NCBI GenBank assembly: GCA_017302295.1
Contig: JAFLDS010000006.1
Coordinates: forward strand, 141,574-205,573
DNA length: 64,000 bases
Direction: 5' to 3'
From: Thauera sp.
GTDB lineage: Bacteria > Pseudomonadota > Gammaproteobacteria > Burkholderiales > Rhodocyclaceae
Shown: positions 37,124 to 45,874 of the stretch, in pieces
Position numbering within the stretch: the first letter of the stretch is position 1
Layout: each line of letters opens with the position of its first letter
The notes under the pieces: model-generated
What the model saw: the letters and a program-made list of their open reading frames with translations, nothing else
What the model was told of the DNA's origin: nothing
Databases searched by the model: none
Made by a program: the position numbers and the translations under genes

Positions 37124-37939
37124 GTGGTTGATTTTGCGGCTTTCAAGGAAGAGGTCCCGTCGGACGAACATCTCGCGCTGCGGGTCATGCCATTGCCGGC
37201 GGACCTCAACCCGGCCGGTGACGTGTTCGGCGGCTGGATCATGGCGATGGTCGACGTCGCCGGCGCACTGCCCGCCATCCGCCGCGCCGGCTCGCGCGTG
37301 GTCACGGTGGCGGTGAATTCCTTCGTGTTCAAGCAGCCGGTGTCGGTCGGCGACATCGTCAGCTTCTACGCCATGGTATCGGCGGTCGGCAAGTCGTCGA
37401 TCACGGTGGACGTGCATGTGTTCGCCGAGCGCAATCCCGCCGACCCGGTTGTGGTGAAGGTCACCGAGGCGCGACTGACCTATGTCGCGGTCGACGCCGG
37501 GGGCAACAAACGGGTGGTCGGCGAAGACGGCGAACGCGCCGCAGTGGCGGGCTGCGGCCAGCCGCCCTCGGACAAGGAGCTCGTGCTGCGGGTGGTGCCT
37601 TTCCCCGCAGATGTGAATCCAGCTGGAGACGTGTTCGGCGGCTGGATCATGTCCATGGTCGACATCGCCGGCGCAGTTCCCGCCATCCGCCAGGCGCGCT
37701 CGCGGGTGGCGACCGTGGCAGTCGATTCCTTCGTCTTCAAGCAGCCGGTTTCGGTGGGCGACGTGGTCAGCTTCTATGCCGAGATCGTGCATGTGGGCAC
37801 GACCTCGGTGACGGTGGATGTCGAAGTGTTCGCTCGGCGCAACCCGGAGAACCCGATCGTGGTGAAGGTCACCGAGGCGAAACTCACCTATGTGGCGGTG
37901 GATGAGTTCCGCGCCAAACATCCCCTCCCTGCGCGATGA
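37124..37939 (+). CDS. Tandem-hotdog acyl-CoA thioesterase (two YciA-like domains)
   Basis: A 271-residue protein with a GTG start, with AAGGAG 5 bp upstream. It consists of two hotdog domains, about residues 13-125 and 149-261, joined by a linker rich in Gly, Glu and Arg. By my count 82 of 106 aligned residues are identical between the halves. Each has the YciA signature NPAGDVFGGWIM followed by MVD; Asp44 and Asp180 align with the catalytic Asp of YciA. YciA-type enzymes hydrolyse acyl-CoAs broadly. YciA itself is a single domain of about 130 residues, so this is an internal duplication. It is divergent from the sigma-54 activator gene and convergent with alaS. Confidence 0.9.
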   Translation: MVDFAAFKEEVPSDEHLALRVMPLPADLNPAGDVFGGWIMAMVDVAGALPAIRRAGSRVVTVAVNSFVFKQPVSVGDIVSFYAMVSAVGKSSITVDVHVFAERNPADPVVVKVTEARLTYVAVDAGGNKRVVGEDGERAAVAGCGQPPSDKELVLRVVPFPADVNPAGDVFGGWIMSMVDIAGAVPAIRQARSRVATVAVDSFVFKQPVSVGDVVSFYAEIVHVGTTSVTVDVEVFARRNPENPIVVKVTEAKLTYVAVDEFRAKHPLPAR

Positions 37940-37978
37940 GACATCGGCAGCGGCCTGAACCTGGCGCCTGAACGGACG

Positions 37979-38013
37979 ACGGCCCCGGAAATTTCGAAGA
38001 TCCCCGGGGCCGT
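37979..38013. terminator. Bidirectional hairpin between thioesterase and alaS
   Basis: A 10-bp stem ACGGCCCCGG / CCGGGGCCGT with a 15-nt loop lies between the convergent 3' ends. There is no U-tract. A plausible shared terminator. Confidence 0.55.
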
Positions 38014-38047
38014 TGCGCATTCGGGCCTGCGCGCGCAGCTCACTGCA

Positions 38048-40669
38048 TCACAGCTTCGCCTCCACCCAGCCCCGGACCGCGGCCAGCGCCGCCGGCAGGT
38101 TTTCCGGCTGGGTGCCGCCGGCCTGCGCCATGTCGGGACGGCCGCCGCCCTTGCCGCCCACCTGCTGGGCAACGAAGTTCACCAGCTCGCCCGCCTTCAC
38201 CTTGCCTGTCTGGTCGGCGGTGACGCCGGCAATCAGGCTGACCTTGCCGTCGGCCGCCGCAGCCAGCACGATCGCGGCCGACTTCAGCTTGTCCTTCAGC
38301 TTGTCCATGGTCTCGCGCAGCGTCGGCACGTCGGCGCCGTCGAGCGTCGCCGCCAGCACCTTGACGCCCTTGACGTCGGCCGCCTGGTTGGCGAGATCGT
38401 CCCCCTGGCTGGAGGCGAGCTTGCTCTTCAGTCGGGCGAGTTCCTTCTCCAGCGCACGCACGTTGTCGAGGATGCCGGCGACGCGCTCGGCCACTTCGTC
38501 GGGCTGCACCTTGAGCAGCGCCGACACGCCCTGCACGCGGCGCTCCTGCTCCTGCGCATGGCGCAGCGCGTTCTCGCCCGTCACCGCTTCGACGCGGCGG
38601 ATGCCGGCCGCCACGCCGCCTTCCGAGACGATCTTGAACAGGCCGATGTCGCCGGTGCGCGCGACGTGAGTGCCACCGCACAGCTCCTTCGAGCTGCCGA
38701 TGCTCAGCACCCTCACCTCGTCGGCATACTTCTCGCCGAACAGCATCATCGCACCGGACTTCTGCGCATCTTCCAGCGCCATCACTGCCGCTTCGGTGGC
38801 GGCATTGGCCAGCACCTCACGATTCACGATCTCCTCCACCTCACGGATCTCCTCCGCACTCATCGGCGCGGTGTGGGCGAAGTCGAAGCGCGTCTTGTCC
38901 GGGTCGACCAGCGAACCCTTCTGCTGCACGTGCGCACCGAGCACCTCGCGCAGCGCCTTGTGCATCAGGTGTGTGACCGAGTGGTTGCGCGCAGTGGCGG
39001 CGCGCGCGGCAACATCCACACGGGCCGCAACGCCCTGCCCCACCGAGAGCTTGCCGGTCTTCACCACGCCATGGTGGCCGAACACCGCGGCCTGGATCTT
39101 CTGCGTGTCTTCCACCCCGAAGATGCCGGCCGCGCCGCGCAGCTCGCCACGGTCGCCGACCTGGCCGCCGGATTCGGCGTAGAACGGCGTGTGGTCGAGC
39201 ACGACCACACCCATGTCGCCCTCGGCGAGTTCGTTGACCGCCACGCCGTCCTTGTACAGCGCGAGGATGTTGCCCTTCTCCTCCAGCACCTGGTAGCCGT
39301 GGAAGACGGTTTCGGGGCCGTCGTACTCCAGGTTCGCTGCCATCTTGAACTTGCCGGCGGCGCGCGCCTGCTCCTTCTGCCGAGCCATCGCGGCATCGAA
39401 GGCGAGGGCATCCACCGTCACGCTGCGCTCGCGGCAGATGTCCGCGGTGAGATCGAGCGGGAAGCCGAAGGTGTCGTGCAGCTTGAAGGCAGTGTCGCCA
39501 TCGAACACCTTGTTGCCGGCCGCCTCCATCGCCGCGAGCTCGGCCTCGACGATCGCCATCCCATTCTCGATGGTGGCGAAGAAGCGGTCCTCTTCCTGCT
39601 TCAGCACATCCATCACGCGCTTCTCACCGGACTTCAGCTCCGGATAGGCCTCGCCCATCTCGCCCACCAGGTCGGGCACCATGCGGTGGAAGAAGGCCGC
39701 ACGCGCGCCGAGCTTGTAACCATGGCGGATGGCGCGACGGATGATTCGGCGCAGCACGTAGCCGCGGCCTTCGTTGCCCGGGATCACGCCATCGGCGATC
39801 AGGAAGGAGCAGGCGCGGATGTGATCGGCCAGCACCTTCAGCGAGGGCGAGTCCATGTCGGCGCCGGAGGTTTCACGCGCGGCGGCCTTGATCAGCGCCT
39901 GGAACAGGTCGATCTCGTAGTTGGCATGCACGCCCTGCAGCACCGCCGAGATGCGCTCGAGGCCCATGCCGGTATCGACCGAGGGCTTGGGCAGCGGATG
40001 CATCACGCCCTGCTCGTCGCGGTTGAACTGCATGAACACGTTGTTCCAGATCTCGATGTAGCGGTCGCCGTCTTCCTCGGGCGATCCCGGGGGGCCGCCC
40101 CAGATGTGTTCGCCGTGGTCGTAGAAGATCTCGGTGCAGGGGCCGCAGGGGCCGGTGTCGCCCATCATCCAGAAGTTGTCGGAAGCGTAACGCGCGCCCT
40201 TGTTGTCGCCGATGCGGATCACGCGCCCGGCGGGCACGCCGATTTCCTTCGTCCAGATGTCGTAGGCCTCGTCGTCTTCCGAATAGACGGTGACCCACAG
40301 CTTGTCCTTGGGCAAACGGAAGACTTCGGTAAGCAGTTCCCAAGCGTACGAGATCGCGTCGCGCTTGAAGTAGTCGCCGAAGCTGAAGTTGCCCAACATC
40401 TCGAAGAAGGTGTGGTGACGCGCGGTGTAGCCGACGTTCTCGAGGTCGTTGTGCTTGCCGCCGGCACGCACGCACTTCTGTGAAGTGGTCGCGCGGGTGT
40501 AGGGACGCTTGTCGAAGCCGAGGAACACGTCCTTGAACTGGTTCATGCCGGCGTTGGTGAACAGCAGCGTCGGATCCTCGTGCGGCACCAGGGACGACGA
40601 GGCCACGATGTGGTGGCCCTTGGATTCGAAGAACTTGAGGAACTTGTCGCGGATTTCGGCGGATTTCAT
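38048..40669 (-). CDS. alaS: Alanyl-tRNA synthetase
   Basis: A full-length 873-residue enzyme. The catalytic domain begins [19 protein letters not shown], with class II features [15 protein letters not shown] and [16 protein letters not shown]. The editing domain carries its zinc-type motif HSVTHLMH and later ELCGGTH. The C-Ala domain closes the protein ([15 protein letters not shown]). The ATG at 40669 is used; the long upstream open frame is a shadow of the divergent cobalamin gene. Confidence 0.98.
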   Translation of the reverse strand: MKSAEIRDKFLKFFESKGHHIVASSSLVPHEDPTLLFTNAGMNQFKDVFLGFDKRPYTRATTSQKCVRAGGKHNDLENVGYTARHHTFFEMLGNFSFGDYFKRDAISYAWELLTEVFRLPKDKLWVTVYSEDDEAYDIWTKEIGVPAGRVIRIGDNKGARYASDNFWMMGDTGPCGPCTEIFYDHGEHIWGGPPGSPEEDGDRYIEIWNNVFMQFNRDEQGVMHPLPKPSVDTGMGLERISAVLQGVHANYEIDLFQALIKAAARETSGADMDSPSLKVLADHIRACSFLIADGVIPGNEGRGYVLRRIIRRAIRHGYKLGARAAFFHRMVPDLVGEMGEAYPELKSGEKRVMDVLKQEEDRFFATIENGMAIVEAELAAMEAAGNKVFDGDTAFKLHDTFGFPLDLTADICRERSVTVDALAFDAAMARQKEQARAAGKFKMAANLEYDGPETVFHGYQVLEEKGNILALYKDGVAVNELAEGDMGVVVLDHTPFYAESGGQVGDRGELRGAAGIFGVEDTQKIQAAVFGHHGVVKTGKLSVGQGVAARVDVAARAATARNHSVTHLMHKALREVLGAHVQQKGSLVDPDKTRFDFAHTAPMSAEEIREVEEIVNREVLANAATEAAVMALEDAQKSGAMMLFGEKYADEVRVLSIGSSKELCGGTHVARTGDIGLFKIVSEGGVAAGIRRVEAVTGENALRHAQEQERRVQGVSALLKVQPDEVAERVAGILDNVRALEKELARLKSKLASSQGDDLANQAADVKGVKVLAATLDGADVPTLRETMDKLKDKLKSAAIVLAAAADGKVSLIAGVTADQTGKVKAGELVNFVAQQVGGKGGGRPDMAQAGGTQPENLPAALAAVRGWVEAKL

Positions 40670-40774
40670 CGGCGTTGGCGTCGTTTTTTGAGCGGTAGCC
40701 CCGCATGGCGGGCGAATGTGCAAGTCTATCATGAGCTTAGCGGCCGATCGGATAGCCTCCGGCGGCCATTCCCC

Positions 40775-40795
40775 TATAATTGACGTTCGCGTCAA
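40775..40795 (+). promoter_or_regulatory. -10 element and dyad before the adenosyltransferase gene
   Basis: TATAAT at 40775-40780 is a perfect -10 hexamer, with no good -35. It is followed at once by a 6-4-6 inverted repeat TTGACG-TTCG-CGTCAA (40780-40795), which would cover the transcription start. Possible operator or 5'-end hairpin. Confidence 0.45.
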
Positions 40796-40813
40796 CCAAC
40801 AACAGAGACAGCC

Positions 40814-41365
40814 ATGGGACACCGCCTTTCCAAGATCTACACCCGCACCGGCGACGCCGGCACCACCGGCCTCGGCGACGGCAAGCGCGTGTCGAAGAAC
40901 AGCCTGCGCATCCACGCGCTCGGTGAAGTCGACGAGACGAACGCGATCATCGGCCTGCTGCTGTGCGAGGACCTGCCCGAGGAAATCCGCGCGCTGATGA
41001 CCAACGTGCAGCACGACCTGTTCGACCTCGGCGGCGAAGTGTGCATCCCGGGCATGAGCATGATCACCGACAAGCAGGTGACCCACCTCGAGAACGAACT
41101 CGACCGCCTGAACGAGCCGCTCGAACCGCTGAAAGACTTCATCCTGCCCGGCGGCACGCGAGCCGCGGCGCTGGCCCACCATGCACGCACCGTGTGCCGC
41201 CGTGCCGAGCGCGCGCTGGTTGCGCTGGCGCTCGAAGAAGCGGTGAATGACGGCCCCCGCCAGTACCTGAACCGCCTGTCGGACCTGCTGTTCGTCCTCG
41301 GCCGTGTCCTCAACCGCGCCGGAGGACGCGGCGACGTGTTGTGGCAGAAACGGAAGAACGCCTGA
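40814..41365 (+). CDS. Cob(I)alamin adenosyltransferase, PduO type
   Basis: A 183-residue enzyme forming adenosylcobalamin from cob(I)alamin and ATP. The N-terminal ATP motif [17 protein letters not shown] is diagnostic for the PduO family, and [15 protein letters not shown] with [15 protein letters not shown] gives the C-terminal active-site helices. Trimeric in known structures. Monocistronic-looking, with its own -10 element; no cobalamin riboswitch is visible in the short leader. Confidence 0.95.
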   Translation: MGHRLSKIYTRTGDAGTTGLGDGKRVSKNSLRIHALGEVDETNAIIGLLLCEDLPEEIRALMTNVQHDLFDLGGEVCIPGMSMITDKQVTHLENELDRLNEPLEPLKDFILPGGTRAAALAHHARTVCRRAERALVALALEEAVNDGPRQYLNRLSDLLFVLGRVLNRAGGRGDVLWQKRKNA

Positions 41366-41380
41366 ACGGGAACCGCCATT

Positions 41381-41399
41381 AAGTTGAAAATAACAACTT
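41381..41399. promoter_or_regulatory. AT-rich dyad upstream of porin
   Basis: AAGTTG-AAAATAA-CAACTT, a 6-7-6 inverted repeat about 100 bp before the porin start. It could be an operator for the porin gene, or a weak end signal for the adenosyltransferase gene. Confidence 0.35.
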
Positions 41400-41498
41400 C
41401 TTAACAAGCCCGTCACATTTCACTGTCAGAGTCCGGTCAGCCGAACGACCTGCTCACGCAGGCCGGCTCCCTTTCCGACCACTCATCAGGATCCAACA

Positions 41499-42554
41499 GT
41501 GAAGAAGACTCTCCTTGCCTGCGCCATCGCCGCCGGCCTGTCGGGCGCGGCGCACGCCCAGTCGAACGTGACCGTCTACGGGATCATGGATCTCGGCTAC
41601 ACCTTCCGCGACGCGGATGACGGCTCAAAGAGCCGCAACGGCATCGACAGCGGCATCTCGTCCGGCTCCCGCCTCGGCTTCCGCGGCACCGAGGACCTCG
41701 GCAACGGCCTGAAGGCGAACTTCGTGCTCGAGCAGGGCATCGAGGCCGATACCGGCGAATCCGCCCAAAGCAAGCGCACCTTCGGCCGCCAGAGCTGGGT
41801 GGGCCTCGCCGGCGCCTTCGGTGAGGTGCGCCTCGGCCGCCAGAACGCGCTGGGCTACGAATGGTTCGGCGGCGGCGTGACGCCGTGGGGCACCAACTAC
41901 CTGCAGGCGAACCCGAAGACGATCTTCGGCTACGACAACGTCGCCGAGCGCATCGACAACGCGGTGATGTACTACTCGCCGAGTTTCTCGGGCTTCCAGG
42001 GCGCGATCGCTTACTCGCGTGACGGCAGCGGCAACGAATCCGCTGGCAACGAGACCGACACCGCTGTGGTCTCGGCCGGCCTTCGCTACCGCAACGGACC
42101 GCTGCTCGCCGTGCTGACCTACGAGCAACGCAATCTCGCCGACTCGAACGACGCCGCCAATCAGGACGACATCAAGAACATCTCGATCGGCGCCACCTAC
42201 GACTTCGGCGTGGTCAAGGCCCATGCGGGCTACGGCCAGCTGAAGAACCGCGGCTTCGACGAGAACGCCGACAAGGAAAACGCCTGGATGGTCGGCCTGA
42301 GCGCGCCGGTCGGCAAGGTCGGCAAGTTGATGGCCACCTACCAGCGCGTCAATGACGCCCGCAACAGCAACGAGTTCGGCGCCCGGCACGACGACAACCG
42401 CGGCGGCTTCGCCGTGGTGTACGACCATGCCCTGTCCAAGCGCACCAGCCTGTACGCCTACGCCAGCCAGTACAGCAATGTCGTGCTGGACGAAGCGAAG
42501 GACAAACTCGGCGACGCCACCGAGTTCGCCGTCGGCATGCGCCACGCCTTCTGA
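41499..42554 (+). CDS. Outer-membrane porin, Gram-negative 16-strand type
   Basis: A 351-residue trimeric general porin of the betaproteobacterial type. The signal peptide is MKKTLLACAIAAGLSGAAHA, with maturation before QSNVTVYGIMDLGYTF. Typical features follow: SRLGFRGTEDLGNGLKANFVLEQG (strand 2 and loop), the SWVGLAGAFGEVRLGRQ constriction-side segment, and a C-terminal Phe (EFAVGMRHAF) needed for outer-membrane assembly. It starts with GTG, with TCAGGA upstream. It ends in a strong terminator. The passed solute is not deducible. Confidence 0.95.
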   Translation: MKKTLLACAIAAGLSGAAHAQSNVTVYGIMDLGYTFRDADDGSKSRNGIDSGISSGSRLGFRGTEDLGNGLKANFVLEQGIEADTGESAQSKRTFGRQSWVGLAGAFGEVRLGRQNALGYEWFGGGVTPWGTNYLQANPKTIFGYDNVAERIDNAVMYYSPSFSGFQGAIAYSRDGSGNESAGNETDTAVVSAGLRYRNGPLLAVLTYEQRNLADSNDAANQDDIKNISIGATYDFGVVKAHAGYGQLKNRGFDENADKENAWMVGLSAPVGKVGKLMATYQRVNDARNSNEFGARHDDNRGGFAVVYDHALSKRTSLYAYASQYSNVVLDEAKDKLGDATEFAVGMRHAF

Positions 42555-42575
42555 TCGTTCCCCGATCGCACGCGA

Positions 42576-42603
42576 AGCGCCACCCACGGGTGGCGCTTTT
42601 TTT
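42576..42603 (+). terminator. Rho-independent terminator of the porin gene
   Basis: A 10-bp perfect stem AGCGCCACCC / GGGTGGCGCT with a 2-nt spacer is followed by a run of seven T. It also lies just beyond the 3' end of the convergent ABC transporter gene. Confidence 0.92.
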
Positions 42604-42627
42604 CGTCCGTCGCTCAGCCCCGTTTGA

Positions 42628-44499
42628 TCAGCCCTTGCCGGTCTCGCCCTGCGCCGCCAGCATCTCGCGGAACAATGCGGACGACTGCGCGAGCTGCCAG
42701 GCGCTGCCCACCGCCTCCACCCGACCGGCCCGCATCAGGATGACGCCGTCGAAACGGTCGAGCAAGTGCAGGCGGTGCACCGAGGAAATCAGCGTTGCAT
42801 CGGCGAAGTGCTCGAACAGGCGCGCGTAGACGCGGCCTTCGGTTTCCGGATCGAGGCTGCTGGTGGGTTCGTCGAACAGCACCAGCGAGGAACCTTCCGC
42901 CGCCAGCACGCCGCGCGCAAGCGCAAGACGCTGACGCTGACCACCCGACCAATTGGAACCGCCCTCGGTCACGCGGGTCGCGAGACCGCCCTTCAGGCCA
43001 TCGACCAGCGGATCGGCACAGGTGGCGCGCAAGGCGGCGGTGATGCGCTCAGGGCCGGCCGAGCCGCCGAGCAGCAGGTTCTCCGCCAGCGTGCCGTCGA
43101 ACATCTCGGCCTGCTGCGGGATCAGCGTGGCGATGGTGCGCAATGTGGAGGCCGGGTCGGACTCGCGCGCGCCGTCGAAATGCAGCGAGCCTTCGGCCGC
43201 CTCGTCGAGTCCGGCGAGCAGCCGCAGCAGCGTGCTCTTGCCGGCGCCGCTGGGGCCGATCAACGCATAGTGTCGACCACGCTCGAGCTCGAGCTCCTCG
43301 ATGTGGATCGCCGCCCCCTCGCGCGCGCCGGCGTGCGCAAAGCGCAGCCCTTCCACCATGAGGCGCTGCCAGTGGTCGCTCGACGAGGAGCGCACCGTCG
43401 GCACCTCGATCTCCCGCGCCGCGAACAGCGGCTCGGCTGCAGCATAGTCGGCGCGCTGACGCGCCAGCGACTGGAAGTGCGCGGCGATCGCGGTGATCAC
43501 CCCGCCGGCCTGCTGCGCATATTCGTAGACCATGAACACCTTGCCGAGCGCAATGCCGCCCGCAGCCGCAGCCGCCACGCCACCGCCGATCGCACCCGCG
43601 GCCTCGGCTGCATAGACCGCCACCAGGATGCACCACAACAGGCTGGCAAGCAGATCGACCGAGCACCACTTCACCTCGTTCAGCACGATGCTGCGCCGAA
43701 GCGGACCGAACACCGCCACCAGACGCTCGCCAATCAGGCGGGAGACGCCCTCTCCGCGCCGCAGCGCCAGCACCGACAGCACGTTGCCCAGGACGTCGAC
43801 CAAGGTGGCCGAATAGGCACGCTCGGCGCGGTTCTCGTCGACGGCGAGCTTCATCATGACGCGATCGAAGCGGGTAATGAGCAAGCCGATGAGCCCGTAG
43901 CCGACGATGGCCACCCAACCCACGAGCGAGGAAATCAGATACAGCGCGACGATCGGGCCGACCAGGCGCACCGTGTTCTGCAGGTAGATGAACTGGCTCT
44001 GCGCGAAGTCGTACAGCGCGTGCGTGCTCTGCTGCACGCGATGTGTGACTTCGCCCGAATGATGACTCTCGTGCCAGGCCAGCGGCGCCGACAACAGGCG
44101 GCCGACGAGCAGCGCCGACAGGCGCTCGCGCACTTTCAGCGCGACGTTGCGCTCCAGGATGCGGCCCGGCCCGTGCAACAGCCAGCTCGCGACGATGGCG
44201 GCGAACACCAGCCCCAGCCAGCGTGCCGCCGCAGGCAGGGAATCGAGCCCGCCGGCCTGGATCGCGTTGATCGCATTCCCTGCCAGCCAGGGCACGCCGA
44301 GCTTGAACAGCTGCGATGCGAGCAGCAGCAGGAAAGCCCACAAGATGAGCATGCGAGCGCCATCGGCGTGATGCCAGAGCGCCTTGTAAAGGGCAGGCAG
44401 GCTTACCGGACGTTCGTGGGGAACATGGGCCTCGTCAACGGCGACGGCAGGCGGATGAGGAAGCGGATCCTCGAGAGCGGCGGATGTGGGCTCGGTCAT
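42628..44499 (-). CDS. ABC exporter, fused permease-ATPase
   Basis: A 623-residue half-transporter. About five or six TM segments lie between residues 50 and 335, followed by an ATPase domain: Walker A GPSGAGKST, Q-loop IPQQAEMFDG, signature WSGGQRQRLALAR (Trp in place of Leu before SGGQ), Walker B LVLFDEPTSSLD, H-loop SSVH. It is of the ABCB/MsbA exporter class and needs a homodimer. The substrate is unknown; lipids, peptides or drugs are all possible. The N-terminal 30 residues are Pro/Glu-rich and cytoplasmic. It is followed 17 bp upstream by the dinB stop on the same strand. Confidence 0.9.
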   Translation of the reverse strand: MTEPTSAALEDPLPHPPAVAVDEAHVPHERPVSLPALYKALWHHADGARMLILWAFLLLLASQLFKLGVPWLAGNAINAIQAGGLDSLPAAARWLGLVFAAIVASWLLHGPGRILERNVALKVRERLSALLVGRLLSAPLAWHESHHSGEVTHRVQQSTHALYDFAQSQFIYLQNTVRLVGPIVALYLISSLVGWVAIVGYGLIGLLITRFDRVMMKLAVDENRAERAYSATLVDVLGNVLSVLALRRGEGVSRLIGERLVAVFGPLRRSIVLNEVKWCSVDLLASLLWCILVAVYAAEAAGAIGGGVAAAAAGGIALGKVFMVYEYAQQAGGVITAIAAHFQSLARQRADYAAAEPLFAAREIEVPTVRSSSSDHWQRLMVEGLRFAHAGAREGAAIHIEELELERGRHYALIGPSGAGKSTLLRLLAGLDEAAEGSLHFDGARESDPASTLRTIATLIPQQAEMFDGTLAENLLLGGSAGPERITAALRATCADPLVDGLKGGLATRVTEGGSNWSGGQRQRLALARGVLAAEGSSLVLFDEPTSSLDPETEGRVYARLFEHFADATLISSVHRLHLLDRFDGVILMRAGRVEAVGSAWQLAQSSALFREMLAAQGETGKG

Positions 44500-44516
44500 G
44501 GTCGTGACGCCGAAGG

Positions 44517-45629
44517 TCAGTTTGTCGTTTGGTGTTCCGGCTCGCAGCTATCGTCGCACGCCGGCGCATCGTCGAACAGCCCGATCTGCGCGCTGCCGGT
44601 CGATTTCTCCGCATGCTCGACGAATCGCACCCCTACCCCCAGCAGCCGCACCGGTCGCGCACCGCGCGCGAAGCCTTCCTCCAGCAGCGCGCCCCACACC
44701 GCCTCGTCGGGCGCAGCCGACACGCACTCGGCCGTCGTCTGACTGAAATCGGCGAATTTGATCTTCACCACCGCCTTATGCACCGGCCTGGGCTCGTTCG
44801 CGCGCGCAAAGCGGCGGCGAAACTCCGCAACCAGCTCGGGAAGGGCCGCGCGACAGGCGTCCAGATCGGGAAGATCGCTTACATATGTCGTCTCCACCGA
44901 GAGCGACTTGCGGATGCGGTCGGGGCGCACCGGCCGCTCGTCGATGCCGCGGCACAGACTGTGCAGGCTGGCGCCGAAGCTGCCGAACGCCCGCGTCAGC
45001 TCGGCCAGGCTCCACGCGCGCAGATCGCCGCAGGTCTCCACGCCAAGCCGATGCAACTTCGCAGCGGTGACCTTGCCGACACCGAAGATCTTCTTCACCG
45101 GCAGCGCGGCAACGAAGGCATCCACGTCCTGCGGCCGCACCACGAACTGGCCGTCGGGCTTGTTCCAGTCGCTCGCCACCTTGGCGATGAACTTGTTCGG
45201 CGCGATCCCCGCCGACGCGGTGATGCCCACCTCCGCACGGATCCGGGCGCGAATCTCCTGCGCCATCAGCGTCGCCGAGCCCTGGCAACGCTCCACCCCG
45301 GTCACATCGAGGTAAGCCTCGTCCAGCGACAGAGGCTCGACCAGCGGCGTGTAATCGCGATAGATCGCAAGAATGCGGCGCGACGCCTCGCGATAGCGGG
45401 TGAAATCGGGCGGCAGCAGGATCAGCGGCGGGCACAGCTTCAACGCCCGCGCGGTCGACATCGCCGAATGCACACCGAAGGCGCGCGCCTCGTAGTTGCA
45501 GGTCGCGATCACACCACGCTCCTCCGCCCTTCCGCCGACCGCGAGCGGCTTGCCGGCAAGAGAGGGATCATCGCGCGTCTCGACCGCGGCGTAGAAGCAG
45601 TCGCAATCGCAGTGGATGATCTTGCGCAT
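44517..45629 (-). CDS. dinB: DNA polymerase IV
   Basis: A 370-residue Y-family translesion polymerase. Catalytic acids are Asp8 (HCDCDCFYAAVE) and Asp103-Glu104 (SLDEAYLD). The steric-gate position 13 is Tyr rather than the Phe of E. coli Pol IV. Helix-hairpin-helix KIFGVGKVTAAKLHRLGV and little-finger domain KSLSVETTYVSD follow. A QIGLF beta-clamp-binding motif lies 25 residues from the end. The start at 45629 (MRKIIHCDCD) matches the family. A hairpin-forming element sits 60 bp upstream; no SOS box was recognised. Confidence 0.94.
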   Translation of the reverse strand: MRKIIHCDCDCFYAAVETRDDPSLAGKPLAVGGRAEERGVIATCNYEARAFGVHSAMSTARALKLCPPLILLPPDFTRYREASRRILAIYRDYTPLVEPLSLDEAYLDVTGVERCQGSATLMAQEIRARIRAEVGITASAGIAPNKFIAKVASDWNKPDGQFVVRPQDVDAFVAALPVKKIFGVGKVTAAKLHRLGVETCGDLRAWSLAELTRAFGSFGASLHSLCRGIDERPVRPDRIRKSLSVETTYVSDLPDLDACRAALPELVAEFRRRFARANEPRPVHKAVVKIKFADFSQTTAECVSAAPDEAVWGALLEEGFARGARPVRLLGVGVRFVEHAEKSTGSAQIGLFDDAPACDDSCEPEHQTTN

Positions 45630-45688
45630 CGAAATCGGACGGAGCCTGAACGCGGACTCAGCGGAACAGCGCCGCAGGCAACGACGTA

Positions 45689-45784
45689 GCGACCGGCGTG
45701 CGGCGTGTTCGCAAAACAGGCGAGGACTGTCCGAGCGTAGCGAGTTCCGCAGCCAGTGGCGCGAACACCCCGCGCGCCGGTCGC
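45689..45784. repeat. Hairpin element (24-bp arms) upstream of dinB
   Basis: Inverted arms at 45689-45712 and 45761-45784 match at 22 of 24 positions and flank a 48-nt loop. The loop contains AGCGTAGCGAGTTCCGCAG, which resembles intergenic repeat text I associate with this group of bacteria (memory only). No ORF is included. It lies between the aroG terminator and the dinB start. It may be a REP-like or miniature mobile element. Confidence 0.6.
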
Positions 45785-45820
45785 GGCGAGCGGGCAAGAC
45801 ACTCCGTTCGGCCAGCCAGC

Positions 45821-45847
45821 AGAACAAAGCCCGCGCGAACGCGGGCC
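45821..45847 (-). terminator. Terminator of aroG
   Basis: Minus-strand GCCCGCG-TTCG-CGCGGGC, a 7-bp stem with a UUCG tetraloop, followed by TTTGTTCT, 28 bp after the aroG stop. Confidence 0.8.
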
Positions 45848-45874
45848 TTGGCTTCGCCCATCACGACGATCGCA

